A stretch of 64,000 nt of DNA, taken from the NCBI RefSeq assembly GCF_900184735.1, contig NZ_LT855385.1:93132-157131 (forward strand), given 5' to 3'. A program made the position numbers and the translations under genes. A model generated the notes under the pieces. The model had not been told where the DNA came from, did no database searches, and was given only the letters and a program-made list of their open reading frames with translations. Positions 38,288 to 47,059 of the stretch are shown in pieces; positions within the stretch are counted from its first letter, which is position 1, and each line of letters opens with the position of its first letter. The stretch comes from Paucisalibacillus globulus. GTDB lineage: Bacteria; Bacillota; Bacilli; Bacillales; Amphibacillaceae.

Positions 38288-39229
38288 CTAGCTTTGTTTG
38301 TATTTATCGATTGTCTCTCTTAGATCATGCACAACATCAAGTGCTTCTTCCCAGGAATATATGGATGCACCTGAAGCAAGCGGATGTCCACCGCCATTAT
38401 ATTTTGCAGCTACTTCATTAATTACTGGACCTTTTGAGCGCAACCTTACACGGATTTGGTCTTCTTCTTCGATAAAGAAAACCCATGCTAATATTCCTTC
38501 CACTTCTCCTAAAGTACCAACTAACTGCCCTGTTTCTAGTGGACTTATTTTATATTCATCCAGAATGTCTCTTTTTAATTTAATTACACTTAGTCCATTA
38601 TCAAGCGTAAAGTTCTGGAGAATGTATCCACGCATTCTAGCAATATTATCTTTCACATTATAGATACCATCATATAATTTTGTACGGTCAAAATCATAAG
38701 TTACTAAGTCAGCTGCATATTGTAGCGTTTTTTTCGTCGTACTTGGGAATAAAAATCTTCCTGTATCGCCTACTATTCCGCCATATAATAATCTAGCTGC
38801 ATCAGCATTCATGGTTAGACCTTCAGCATGTTTATAGAAATCATAAATCATCTCACTGGTTGAACTAGCGGTTGTATCAACCCATCTAATGTCTCCATAT
38901 GGGTCAACATTAGGATGATGGTCAATTTTAATAATTTTATCTCCAAGAGTGTACCTATTATCTGCGATTCTAGCGGTATTTGCTGTATCACAAATGATTA
39001 CTAACGCATTCTGATAAACGGAATCGGCGATTTCTTCCATCTGAACTAAAAAGGTAAGAGATGGATCATCCTCTCCAACAACATAAACTTGTTTTTCTGG
39101 GTACGATGCTTTAATTATTTCTCGTAATCCAGCTTGGGACCCTAATGCATCTGGATCTGGACGAACATGTCGATGGATTATAATCGTGTTATATTCTTCA
39201 ATGGCTTGTTGAATTGCTTTTATAGACAT
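38288..39229 (-). CDS. nrnA: Bifunctional oligoribonuclease / PAP phosphatase NrnA
   Basis: 313 residues, DHH-DHHA1 phosphoesterase. DHH-domain motifs: IIHRHVRPDPDALGSQ, IICDTANTARI and KIDHHPN. The DHHA1 domain ends with GGGHPLASGA. It degrades 2-5 nt RNAs and hydrolyses 3'-phosphoadenosine 5'-phosphate. AAGGAG precedes the ATG at 39229; the frame to 39250 is seven codons too long. Confidence 0.95.
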   Translation of the reverse strand: MSIKAIQQAIEEYNTIIIHRHVRPDPDALGSQAGLREIIKASYPEKQVYVVGEDDPSLTFLVQMEEIADSVYQNALVIICDTANTARIADNRYTLGDKIIKIDHHPNVDPYGDIRWVDTTASSTSEMIYDFYKHAEGLTMNADAARLLYGGIVGDTGRFLFPSTTKKTLQYAADLVTYDFDRTKLYDGIYNVKDNIARMRGYILQNFTLDNGLSVIKLKRDILDEYKISPLETGQLVGTLGEVEGILAWVFFIEEEDQIRVRLRSKGPVINEVAAKYNGGGHPLASGASIYSWEEALDVVHDLRETIDKYKQS

Positions 39230-39339
39230 GGTTCTTCTCCTTCTGTTCAAAATATTATCACCTAATAACTAGCTTAGCCCATGTATAAAATGTTAGAATA
39301 TGTATTGGACAACTTTTTGTATGATTAGGAGTAGATGAA

Positions 39340-39645
39340 ATGGATCTTATGGTTATTTTTCCAATTATTATTGTGATATCCGCTGTTATGTACATATATT
39401 ACAAGGTTTCCATCCTGAAGACAAAGGATGGATTAACTCAACGTTATTTTAATGCAAAATCTAGAGTTTGTCTTGGATTATTTTTACTTACTTTTGGAAT
39501 AAACCAGTATGTATTCTATCAAACTCAGATTTCTTTATTTGTCGGGATTCTTTTTGTTATTCTTGGTGTTATGCAGCTTGTTAGGGGCTCCAAGGAAACG
39601 AAGCATTATCGTAATGAATGGAAAAGATTAAATCCAGCTGACTAG
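39340..39645 (+). CDS. ytpI: YtpI-like membrane protein
   Basis: 101 residues with three transmembrane helices (about 3-21, 44-60, 64-82) and a charged C-terminus. AGGAGTAGATG precedes the ATG. Function unknown. Divergent from nrnA and convergent with ytoI, as in B. subtilis. The stop codon is inside the terminator stem. Confidence 0.8.
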   Translation: MDLMVIFPIIIVISAVMYIYYKVSILKTKDGLTQRYFNAKSRVCLGLFLLTFGINQYVFYQTQISLFVGILFVILGVMQLVRGSKETKHYRNEWKRLNPAD

Positions 39646-39666
39646 AATTTCTAGTCAGCTTTTTTA
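39636..39666 (+). terminator. Terminator of ytpI (possibly shared with ytoI)
   Basis: AGCTGACTAGAA pairs with its complement ending at 39660, then six T residues. The stem spans the ytpI stop codon. The opposite strand has A-rich flanks but a weaker T-run. Confidence 0.82.
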
Positions 39667-39674
39667 TTTACCTA

Positions 39675-40982
39675 CTACCTATCAATTATCTGGGCCATTA
39701 ACAGTGCTTTTCCTACTAGCTTTTTCTCATTGTACATTTCTACGTCTATTTTAGCATAGATACGGCCAGTTTCGATGATCGTTGGTTTGATTGTTAGATT
39801 AGCATCTATTGGTACTGGTTTAATGAAGTAAACAGTTAGGTTCTCTACTACTAGATCCCCTTTTTTCAACCGTAATAATAAACGACTGCTTGCTTCTGTA
39901 ATGAGAGATGTAAATACTCCAGGAGATAAAGTACCTAACTGATTGGTCATTTGTGGAATTACTTTGGCTCGATAAATGGTTTTATCATCTTCTATGGACT
40001 CCACATTACTTTTCACAATATCATCGATCGTTTCACCAATTTGTGGCTGTCGTTGAATCTGTTGCAGAGCCTTTAGGACATCCTGCCGGGAAACAATTCC
40101 TTTCAACACGGTTGATTCATCCACAACAGGAACCACTTCAATACCTTCCCACACCATCATATGTCCTACAGATGCTAAGGAGGTTTTCGATTGTACTACG
40201 ATTGGATTTTTTGTCATCACTTTATCAATTGGGAAATTCTTCTCTTTACCAATAATATCTTTTGATGTCACCATTCCAACTACACGATTCTTACCATCTA
40301 ATACCGGAAATCTAGAATGTGTGGATTTTTCATTTATTTCATACCAATCTTCAACACGATCTCCCAATTTTAAGTAATGGGCATTTTCAGCAGGTGTACA
40401 AATATCACCAACCAATACAATCTCTTTCTTTATCAACTGGTCATAAATTGCCCTGTTAATCATGGCAGCTACTGTAAAGGTATCATAACTTGTTGAGATA
40501 ATCGGAAGCTGTTTTTCATCGGCTAATTTCTTAATATAATCTTCCGTATCAAATCCACCCGTTATTAAGACAGCAGCACCTTCATTTAGAGCAAGTTCAT
40601 GTGCTTTTATTCGGTTACCTACTATTAGTAATGACCCTGCCTCTGTATAACGCATCATTGCATCTAATTGCATTGCACCGATTACAAACTTGTTAAGTGT
40701 TTTATGAAGACCTTCCCGTCCACCAAGTACTTGTCCATCCACAATATTGATTACCTCAGCAAACGTAAGTCTTTCAAAATTCTCTTTTTTCTTTCGTTCT
40801 ATACGAATAGTACCTACTCGTTCAATTGTACTAACCAAGCCTATATTCTCCGCTTCTTTAATAGCGCGGTAAGCAGTACCATCACTGACATTTAAATCTT
40901 TCGCAATTTGTCTAACGGAAATTTTACTCCCGACAGATAAAGAAATAATATGTTGAATAATTTGTTCATGTTTTGTTGCCAC
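39675..40982 (-). CDS. ytoI: HTH-DRTGG-CBS-hotdog protein YtoI
   Basis: About 435 residues with an unusual four-domain order: N-terminal winged helix (about 1-60, IRQIAKDLNVSDGTAYRAIK), DRTGG domain (about 70-180), two CBS repeats (about 195-310, VTSKDIIG and VSRQDVL at their ends) and a C-terminal hotdog thioesterase-like domain (about 325-430). It matches YtoI in length and order. CBS repeats suggest sensing of an adenine nucleotide; targets are unknown. The GTG at 40982 has GAGGA upstream. Confidence 0.85.
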   Translation of the reverse strand: MATKHEQIIQHIISLSVGSKISVRQIAKDLNVSDGTAYRAIKEAENIGLVSTIERVGTIRIERKKKENFERLTFAEVINIVDGQVLGGREGLHKTLNKFVIGAMQLDAMMRYTEAGSLLIVGNRIKAHELALNEGAAVLITGGFDTEDYIKKLADEKQLPIISTSYDTFTVAAMINRAIYDQLIKKEIVLVGDICTPAENAHYLKLGDRVEDWYEINEKSTHSRFPVLDGKNRVVGMVTSKDIIGKEKNFPIDKVMTKNPIVVQSKTSLASVGHMMVWEGIEVVPVVDESTVLKGIVSRQDVLKALQQIQRQPQIGETIDDIVKSNVESIEDDKTIYRAKVIPQMTNQLGTLSPGVFTSLITEASSRLLLRLKKGDLVVENLTVYFIKPVPIDANLTIKPTIIETGRIYAKIDVEMYNEKKLVGKALLMAQIIDR

Positions 40983-41062
40983 TACGTTCCTCACCAACTT
41001 CCAACTGTACTAGTCATCTTTAGTATCTATATTATACAGTTGAATGGCTTTAGACTCAATGT

Positions 41063-41287
41063 TTAACCATCTGTTTGTCTAACTTTGGCATACTCCTGTT
41101 CCATTACAGGTGGCTCTGACATTTTCAACAACGTAGCAAAATTTGCTCCAAAAACTAATACAAAAAAAGCTAACCAAGCTCCCCAGAATAACATTTCTAA
41201 TTGTGAAGTAGCTTGTGGTATTAGTGGCCAGGCGAAGTACATAAAGAATGCCGCTAACAATAACCTTAGAAAAGCGTAGTGTCTCAT
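41063..41287 (-). CDS. Small two-TM membrane protein
   Basis: 74 residues with transmembrane helices at about 7-22 and 31-53 and a polar tail (MSEPPVMEQEYAKVRQTDG). AAGGAGGG before the ATG makes it credible. No family recognised. It lies between the end of the pilus operon and ytoI, on the same strand as both, but a terminator (41380-41410) cuts it from the pilus genes. Confidence 0.68.
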   Translation of the reverse strand: MRHYAFLRLLLAAFFMYFAWPLIPQATSQLEMLFWGAWLAFFVLVFGANFATLLKMSEPPVMEQEYAKVRQTDG

Positions 41288-41379
41288 AATTTCCCTCCTT
41301 TGTTCTTTGTAGTAAAGTTTATGAGGAAATTAGATTAATTAGTACCTTGTCCCCTGTCACTTCATAATGCACAAACATA

Positions 41380-41410
41380 AAAAAAGCAAGATAACAAAGC
41401 ATTATCCTGC
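41380..41410 (-). terminator. Terminator of the type IV pilus operon
   Basis: GCAGGATAA (minus strand) pairs with TTATCTTGC, then seven T residues, immediately after the pilO stop. Confidence 0.88.
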
Positions 41411-41962
41411 CTAATCTATGGTATTCCCTGAGTAGAAAGTTGTCATAGTTACAGAAACTGCAACAGACTGTTCATCTTGGGATATTAATAACGTATCCAT
41501 AACCATTAATCTTTCACTTTCTAATATTGAATCCAGAAATTCATTTACATCCTCTAGACTATCGCCTTGGACTTCTAAGGAATACCCTGTCCTATTTACC
41601 TTTACTGCTTCATCCTCTTCATTAGGTTCCTTATCCATCTCACTACCCACTGAAGATATAGAAGTAATTTGTACATTGGCATTAGATGCTAATACTTGTA
41701 AATTTGAAAGAACTTGATCGGGTGACTCCCCATATGGAACTTTTAACATTACATTCTCTAAATCTTCATCTAATTCTTCCTGTTCGGATTGGTTATTAAT
41801 CGTTTCATAGCGCTTTTCAACCATGTCGAGCTGTTGTTCAACATTATTCATTTCTACCTGGAGCGGTCTTATAATCATAAAAAAACAAATGACATAAATA
41901 GCCACAACCGCTATTACAACACCTATTAAGAAATAAGTATGTGTTTTTGTCCACTTATTCAT
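41411..41962 (-). CDS. pilO: PilO-like type IV pilus alignment protein
   Basis: 183 residues: short cytoplasmic tail, one transmembrane helix (about 11-31), coiled coil (about 35-65), then an alpha/beta domain facing outside, the PilO plan. PilO pairs with PilN to connect PilM to the pilus. Sequence is divergent, so the call rests on architecture and on the pilM-pilN-pilO order. It overlaps pilN by 8 bp and is the last gene of the operon. Confidence 0.78.
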   Translation of the reverse strand: MNKWTKTHTYFLIGVVIAVVAIYVICFFMIIRPLQVEMNNVEQQLDMVEKRYETINNQSEQEELDEDLENVMLKVPYGESPDQVLSNLQVLASNANVQITSISSVGSEMDKEPNEEDEAVKVNRTGYSLEVQGDSLEDVNEFLDSILESERLMVMDTLLISQDEQSVAVSVTMTTFYSGNTID

Positions 41963-42494
41963 GCTTTAGCTCCTCTCGCATTATATCTGGCTCAATATAA
42001 AAGGTTAAGGTAGCTAAATAGGTATCCTCTTGACGGTAAATACTACTTAAATCCGCATCTAAGATATAATTCCACTTAAGAACGGTAGAAAGATATTGTG
42101 CAACAGAATCTAAGTTCTCAAAATTCGCATTCAGTACAAATCGATTACTATCCGAATAGTCGAAGCTAATAAATTGACCCGGTGAATCAAGTAAACCAAG
42201 AACATTACGATACAGTGAAACATTTGGAATAATTCCATTCTCAATCGAATCAACTTCTTGTTTTAGTTCAGCAAGTTGTCGTTCTGATCCACTTTCCTGA
42301 TTATGCTTCTGTAGGAGGATTTCTATCTGAGATATTTTCTCCTCCTCTATCTTGATAGCCTGTTCATACTTATTTTGTTGAAAATAAATAAGTAATGATA
42401 CGGCGGCCAGTAAGATTAGAAATAATAGAGCCAGTATAAGAGGTATAAGATATTTATTTGGTTGTTTTTCAAGAAAATTAATTTCCGTGTTCAT
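41955..42494 (-). CDS. pilN: PilN-like type IV pilus assembly protein
   Basis: 179 residues. The N-terminus MNTEINFLEKQPNK resembles the conserved PilN peptide (an INLLP-like motif) that docks into PilM. A transmembrane helix (about 16-38), a coiled coil (about 42-75) and an extracytoplasmic alpha/beta domain follow. It lies 10 bp after pilM and overlaps pilO. Confidence 0.82.
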   Translation of the reverse strand: MNTEINFLEKQPNKYLIPLILALLFLILLAAVSLLIYFQQNKYEQAIKIEEEKISQIEILLQKHNQESGSERQLAELKQEVDSIENGIIPNVSLYRNVLGLLDSPGQFISFDYSDSNRFVLNANFENLDSVAQYLSTVLKWNYILDADLSSIYRQEDTYLATLTFYIEPDIMREELKHE

Positions 42495-42504
42495 CGTTTA
42501 CCCC

Positions 42505-43413
42505 CTATACCTCTTTCTTTAAAGCGAGTCCCAGCACATCAAAGTATTTTACCGATACCTTTTCTTCCGAGAATTGATGGATTGGAATGGAACTATTTTC
42601 TAAGATAGTTTGTTCCACTTTCGATAGGTATGGAAAATCACCAGAAAGAAGAAGCAAGTCAATACTAGACTTTCCTTTTGTTATAGAATACTGGTAAAAG
42701 TCAATAATACGATTTATTTCTACACTATATTCTTGAATAATTTGTATTGCAGTTTCTTTTGTTAATTCAGCTTGCACGTCTGTTGTTTTCATATATCTAG
42801 TAAATATGGCTTTGTGTTGTTGAAAAGCTGTTAATATTAATGCTTCGTGGTTCCAATGTATAAGTAAGACATTTTCTTTATCTTCTTGTTTCTGTTGGTA
42901 GTAATAGCGATAGACAGATAAAGCGGTTAAGTCCGCCACGACAGGCTTAAGTCCTTTCTCTTCAAACGCTTCTTCAAATGATGAAATCTTTTCCTTTGGG
43001 TATGCATATAAAAGAACATTCCTGTTTCTCTCATCCGCATCTAAGAAATCGATAGCAATAGCTGGATCTGAAAAAGGCAGATAGAAACTATTACCAATCT
43101 GCGTCTTAATATATCCAGAAGCCTCTTCCTCTGTTAAGGTTGACGGAATTTGCAACTGCCGTATCACGACGGTGTCATCTGGAACACTAAAACACAGTTT
43201 CTTCCCTTTCCATTTATTCTCCCTTACTAACTTGTGGACAATTTCTTCAAAGACAGCTTTGTTTGTAATGACGCCATCTTTAATTAAACCCTCTGGTAAG
43301 ACTACTTCTCCATGAGTAAGCATACTGTCAATGGAAGTATTCCTGTGACAAGAATATCGTAAAACCCGATTTGTAATCACGATATTCACCCTGCCAGAAT
43401 TCATAAAGCCCAT
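42505..43413 (-). CDS. pilM: PilM-like actin-fold protein
   Basis: 302 residues, soluble, with the two-lobed actin/FtsA-like pattern of PilM: KLCFSVPDDTVVIRQLQIP, then YIKTQIGNSFYLPF, and a late nucleotide-site-like stretch LLLLSGDFPYL. PilM sits on the cytoplasmic face and links PilN/PilO to the PilB/PilC motor. AGGTGATAGC precedes the ATG. It follows the prepilin peptidase by 12 bp. Confidence 0.85.
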   Translation of the reverse strand: MGFMNSGRVNIVITNRVLRYSCHRNTSIDSMLTHGEVVLPEGLIKDGVITNKAVFEEIVHKLVRENKWKGKKLCFSVPDDTVVIRQLQIPSTLTEEEASGYIKTQIGNSFYLPFSDPAIAIDFLDADERNRNVLLYAYPKEKISSFEEAFEEKGLKPVVADLTALSVYRYYYQQKQEDKENVLLIHWNHEALILTAFQQHKAIFTRYMKTTDVQAELTKETAIQIIQEYSVEINRIIDFYQYSITKGKSSIDLLLLSGDFPYLSKVEQTILENSSIPIHQFSEEKVSVKYFDVLGLALKKEV

Positions 43414-43425
43414 GCTATCACCTAC

Positions 43426-44172
43426 TTATACTAGTATGTTGAAATACCAATTCATCAAAGATTCTCCATAATAATATGTAATAATTGTTGCAACTACAAT
43501 ATAAGGCCCAAATGGAACTGGTTGCTTTCGATTTATTATCTTTAAGGCTAAGAGAATGATGCCAAAAATTGAACCAATGATACAGGATAAAAAGAATGCT
43601 AACAGGACGTTTTTCATTCCTAACACAATACCAAGAACCGCAAATAACTTCATATCACCAGCGCCCATACCACCACGGCTGACCAGAATGATAATAGCAA
43701 TTAAAACGAACCCAATTATAGCGCCTGCTACTGGCGACCACCAAGGGTCAAGAGGTTCCAACACTCGGATGATAATAAATAATGGTAAAAAGAATAACAA
43801 TACTTTATTTGGAATAAGCATATACGTTATATCTGAGACAAAGATAATTACTAACATGGACATTAGTAAAAGTGAAGTAATTAATTCCACTGTAAAGCCA
43901 AAATGTATATAACTCAAAGCAAATAATATTCCAGTAGCTAACTCCATTATTGGATAAATAACCGAAATCTTTGTCTTACAGTTCCTGCACTTCCCACGCT
44001 GGAGTATGTATGATAAAACTGGGATGAGTTCATACCAAGATAATGTATGTTTACACTGAGGACAGAAGGAACGATCATTGGTGAAGGCTTGTTTTTTAGG
44101 TACACGGAGGCCTACTACGTTGAAAAAGGAACCGAAGATAAGGCCAAATAAGGAAATAATAATTAATTCCAT
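43426..44172 (-). CDS. pilD: Prepilin peptidase (A24 family)
   Basis: 248 residues, about seven transmembrane helices. The cytoplasmic zinc region has CPQCKHTL and CRNCKTKI (two CxxC pairs), typical of bifunctional peptidase/N-methyltransferases. The catalytic Asp pair is visible: SDITYMLIP and GMGAGDMKLF (GxGD). It cleaves prepilins after the Gly of the G-F/L junction. It is dedicated to this locus; a ComC homologue would be elsewhere. A terminator lies between it and the pilin gene. Confidence 0.93.
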   Translation of the reverse strand: MELIIISLFGLIFGSFFNVVGLRVPKKQAFTNDRSFCPQCKHTLSWYELIPVLSYILQRGKCRNCKTKISVIYPIMELATGILFALSYIHFGFTVELITSLLLMSMLVIIFVSDITYMLIPNKVLLFFLPLFIIIRVLEPLDPWWSPVAGAIIGFVLIAIIILVSRGGMGAGDMKLFAVLGIVLGMKNVLLAFFLSCIIGSIFGIILLALKIINRKQPVPFGPYIVVATIITYYYGESLMNWYFNILV

Positions 44173-44217
44173 AACAAAAAGCCCCTACTTTCTACAAAAA
44201 CATTCTAAAAGGAATAA

Positions 44218-44247
44218 AACGCCCTTAAACTATTGAGAAAGGGCGTT
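44218..44247 (-). terminator. Terminator between major pilin and prepilin peptidase
   Basis: AACGCCCTT and AAGGGCGTT form a 9-bp stem followed by TTTTATT on the minus strand, 18 bp past the pilin stop. It would let pilin message greatly exceed that of the pilD-pilM-pilN-pilO genes. Confidence 0.8.
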
Positions 44248-44264
44248 AAATTTATAGATATTAT

Positions 44265-44633
44265 TTATTCAGTATATTTAAATTTTGCTCCACTAGACTC
44301 TGATTCCTTAGTAACATCTATAGTACCGGTGTATTTTTCTTTAGTACCAGGTTTAGTTGGTATTTCACTTAGAAATCCACTATCTTCTAGTTCAGAAAGT
44401 GTGTATGCAGTTCCATTCGCTGGGTCAACATTACTAGTATATGCTAATCTCGCAGCGTCTTCCATTAATTTAATGTTCGCTTCATCAGCTTTCTTCTCTG
44501 AACTGTCAATCACATTCCCGATTGTAGGAATCGCAATTGCCACAATAATCCCCAAAATAGCAATTACCGCCAATAGTTCTACTAAAGTAAAACCTTTCTC
44601 TTTCTTCAACTTCTTCCATGTTTGCTTTAACAA
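44265..44633 (-). CDS. pilA: Major type IV pilin (prepilin)
   Basis: 122 residues. A 14-residue basic leader ends in KKEKG, cleaved before FTLVELLAVIAILG with the conserved Glu5; the hydrophobic helix runs to about residue 37. The remaining short globular domain (about 75 residues) has no cysteines, as is common in Gram-positive pilins. TTG start with GGTGGGAG upstream. A 172-bp gap before it suggests its own promoter, and a terminator follows, consistent with high expression. Confidence 0.9.
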   Translation of the reverse strand: MLKQTWKKLKKEKGFTLVELLAVIAILGIIVAIAIPTIGNVIDSSEKKADEANIKLMEDAARLAYTSNVDPANGTAYTLSELEDSGFLSEIPTKPGTKEKYTGTIDVTKESESSGAKFKYTE

Positions 44634-44805
44634 AATACTCCCACCTTTACCTTGATTTTTTTGTATTATGTTAAGACAATGTTGTTGTCGGTTGCACTAG
44701 TTACTCCTGACTATCCAAGTGCCCAGATACGGATAATCAATCATTGTATCCTACATAAGTCCTACAATCCAATTATAAAACATAATTAGACATATTTCTA
44801 TATTA

Positions 44806-46005
44806 TTATTGAATATTTTCAAATAAGGAGAACATCGGTATTACTACTGCAGCAATTATTCCACCAACTATAACAGTAAGCACAATAATCATTAATGGTT
44901 CAATTAAAGTTTTTATCCGGTTGGACAATTGATCTAGTTCCTCTTCATAGAACTCTGCAGCTTTAAGAAGCATATGGTCTAATGTACCTGTTTTTTCTCC
45001 TATTTGGACCATTTGAACTACTAAAGCTGGAAATGCCCAATGTTCTTTCATCGGTTTTGTAATGGATTCACCTTTTTCCAAGGATTTTCTCGAACGTGCT
45101 AGAACATCTTGGATAACACGATTCCCTACGATTCTCTCCGTTATTTCGATAGATTGTAAAATCGGGACGGCACTGTTGACCAATGTACTAAGTGTTTGGG
45201 TCATTCGCACTAATACGCCTTTATGAACTAGAACACCTAGAAAAGGAAATTTCAGTTTTAAGTAATCCATTCTAAATGCAAATTGGTCATTTTGTAATAA
45301 AAACTTGTATAAGACAAAACAAAGCATAAATAGGACGACTAACATCCACCAAAATGCCCCTACAAATTCACTTAAATTAAGAATAAATTGTGTATAAGCT
45401 GGTATTTCCTCACCAAAGGAGTTAAACATATTAACAAATTGTGGGACAATAAATACTAATAAAAATACCGTAAGAAAAAAAGTTACAACACTAACAACGG
45501 CAGGATACATAATAGCTGAAATTAACTTTTGTTTATTCCGATATTCTTTTTCATAGTAATCAGCCATTTGATTCAAGATTTCATCCAATTTACCAGCGAC
45601 TTCTCCTGCGCTTATCATATTTACCAGTAATGTTGGAAACACCTTTGGGTGTCGCTCTGCCGCTACAGAAAGTGCTTGTCCCTGGTCAAGTTGTTTATCA
45701 ATATCATCTAAGGCATTCTGCAGGGCATAGTTATTCGTCTGCTTACTCATCGTTTTGGTAGCATCGGAAATAGAAACTCCAGCATGTATTAATGTTGCAT
45801 ATTGTCTTAGAAATATAACAAAATCCTCATTTTTTATTTTTTTATTTAAAATGATTTCTTTATTCCAAGGCTTGGTTTCTTCAATACCTAATATAATAAA
45901 GCCTTCTTTTTCTAGTTGCTCTAGTGCGTCTTTCTTGGAATCTGCATCAATTTTCCCTTTAACTTTTTCTCCTGATAACCGCTTTCCAGTATATTGATAG
46001 TTCAT
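44806..46005 (-). CDS. pilC: Type IV pilus inner-membrane platform protein PilC
   Basis: 399 residues. Two tandem GspF domains (about 65-190 and 270-390), each a helical cytoplasmic bundle with membrane helices at about 165-190, 215-240 and 370-395. The N-terminal region (YQYTGKRLSGEKVKGKIDADS) is also typical. It anchors the ATPases and turns to add or remove pilins. The start abuts pilT (46006), so the two are cotranscribed. Confidence 0.92.
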   Translation of the reverse strand: MNYQYTGKRLSGEKVKGKIDADSKKDALEQLEKEGFIILGIEETKPWNKEIILNKKIKNEDFVIFLRQYATLIHAGVSISDATKTMSKQTNNYALQNALDDIDKQLDQGQALSVAAERHPKVFPTLLVNMISAGEVAGKLDEILNQMADYYEKEYRNKQKLISAIMYPAVVSVVTFFLTVFLLVFIVPQFVNMFNSFGEEIPAYTQFILNLSEFVGAFWWMLVVLFMLCFVLYKFLLQNDQFAFRMDYLKLKFPFLGVLVHKGVLVRMTQTLSTLVNSAVPILQSIEITERIVGNRVIQDVLARSRKSLEKGESITKPMKEHWAFPALVVQMVQIGEKTGTLDHMLLKAAEFYEEELDQLSNRIKTLIEPLMIIVLTVIVGGIIAAVVIPMFSLFENIQ

Positions 46006-47046
46006 TTAGTAACCCCTTTCCTGCATAAAAGGAGCTGCTACTTCAAATGAAATAATATCTTCTTGTAATAACCGCTTTAAATCCATTTCCAAGGTATGCA
46101 TTCCTTGCTCTTTGGATGTTTGTAGCACATTCTGGACTTGATGGAGTTTTTCATTACGAATTAGATTTTTAACAGCAGAAGTATTGATTAATACCTCGGT
46201 TGCTACTCTTCTCCCGGAGCCATCCTTTGTAATTAATAAACGCTGTGAAATGACTGCCTTTAGTATGGAAGACAATTGAATTCTAATTTGTGTTTGTTGT
46301 TCAGCAGGAAACACATCAATAATCCTTTCGATTGTGGAGATAGCATCTGTCGTATGTAATGTCCCAAGTACTAAGTGACCTGTTTCAGCAGCAGTAACAG
46401 CCGTGGAAATCGTTTCTAAATCCCGCATTTCTCCAACTAGAATTACATCCGGATCTTGACGCAGACTCGCCCTAAGCCCTGAAACAAAACTGTTCGTATC
46501 AAAGCCCACTTCCCGTTGGTCAATAACAGATTGTTGGTGGGAGTGCATATATTCAATCGGATCCTCTAGTGTAATAATGTGTTTAGGCATCGACTTATTC
46601 ATAAAATCTATCATCGAAGCAAGTGTTGTACTTTTCCCGCTTCCAGTAGGACCGGTAACTAGAATTAACCCTTGCGGCTGTTTGACGATTTCTTTTGCAA
46701 TTGGCGGCAAATATAGTTCTTCTATAGAAGGAATTCTGGTTGGGACTATCCGTATTGATAATGATAATTCACCACGTTGATAAAATGTATTGATTCGAAA
46801 TCTAGATACACCATGAATTCCATAAGAAAAATCCAATTCTCGATTCTTTTCTAACTTGTCCCATAACTCACCCGGAATAATCTCTCTAACAATGTTAGTA
46901 GTATCTGATGGGTTTAATTTTTCCATATCTTGCTCGATAAGATTTCCATTCACACGGAAAATAGGGGCTTTCCCAATTGTTAAATGTACATCTGATGCCT
47001 GTTTATAGAATGCATCCTTTAACCATTGATCAAATAACTCTTTCAT
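46006..47046 (-). CDS. pilT: Pilus retraction ATPase PilT
   Basis: 346 residues. PilT rather than PilB by length and N-terminus (ASDVHLTIGKAPIFRVNG). Walker A GPTGSGKST, Asp box ITLEDPIEY, Walker B ILVGEMRD, His box GHLVLGTLHT. The C-terminal AVKNLIRNEK matches the AIRNLIRE motif needed for retraction, with conservative changes. Its presence argues for retractile pili (twitching, DNA uptake) rather than a competence pseudopilus, since the ComG system has no PilT. Confidence 0.93.
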   Translation of the reverse strand: MKELFDQWLKDAFYKQASDVHLTIGKAPIFRVNGNLIEQDMEKLNPSDTTNIVREIIPGELWDKLEKNRELDFSYGIHGVSRFRINTFYQRGELSLSIRIVPTRIPSIEELYLPPIAKEIVKQPQGLILVTGPTGSGKSTTLASMIDFMNKSMPKHIITLEDPIEYMHSHQQSVIDQREVGFDTNSFVSGLRASLRQDPDVILVGEMRDLETISTAVTAAETGHLVLGTLHTTDAISTIERIIDVFPAEQQTQIRIQLSSILKAVISQRLLITKDGSGRRVATEVLINTSAVKNLIRNEKLHQVQNVLQTSKEQGMHTLEMDLKRLLQEDIISFEVAAPFMQERGY

Positions 47047-47059
47047 AATTTTAGTCCCC

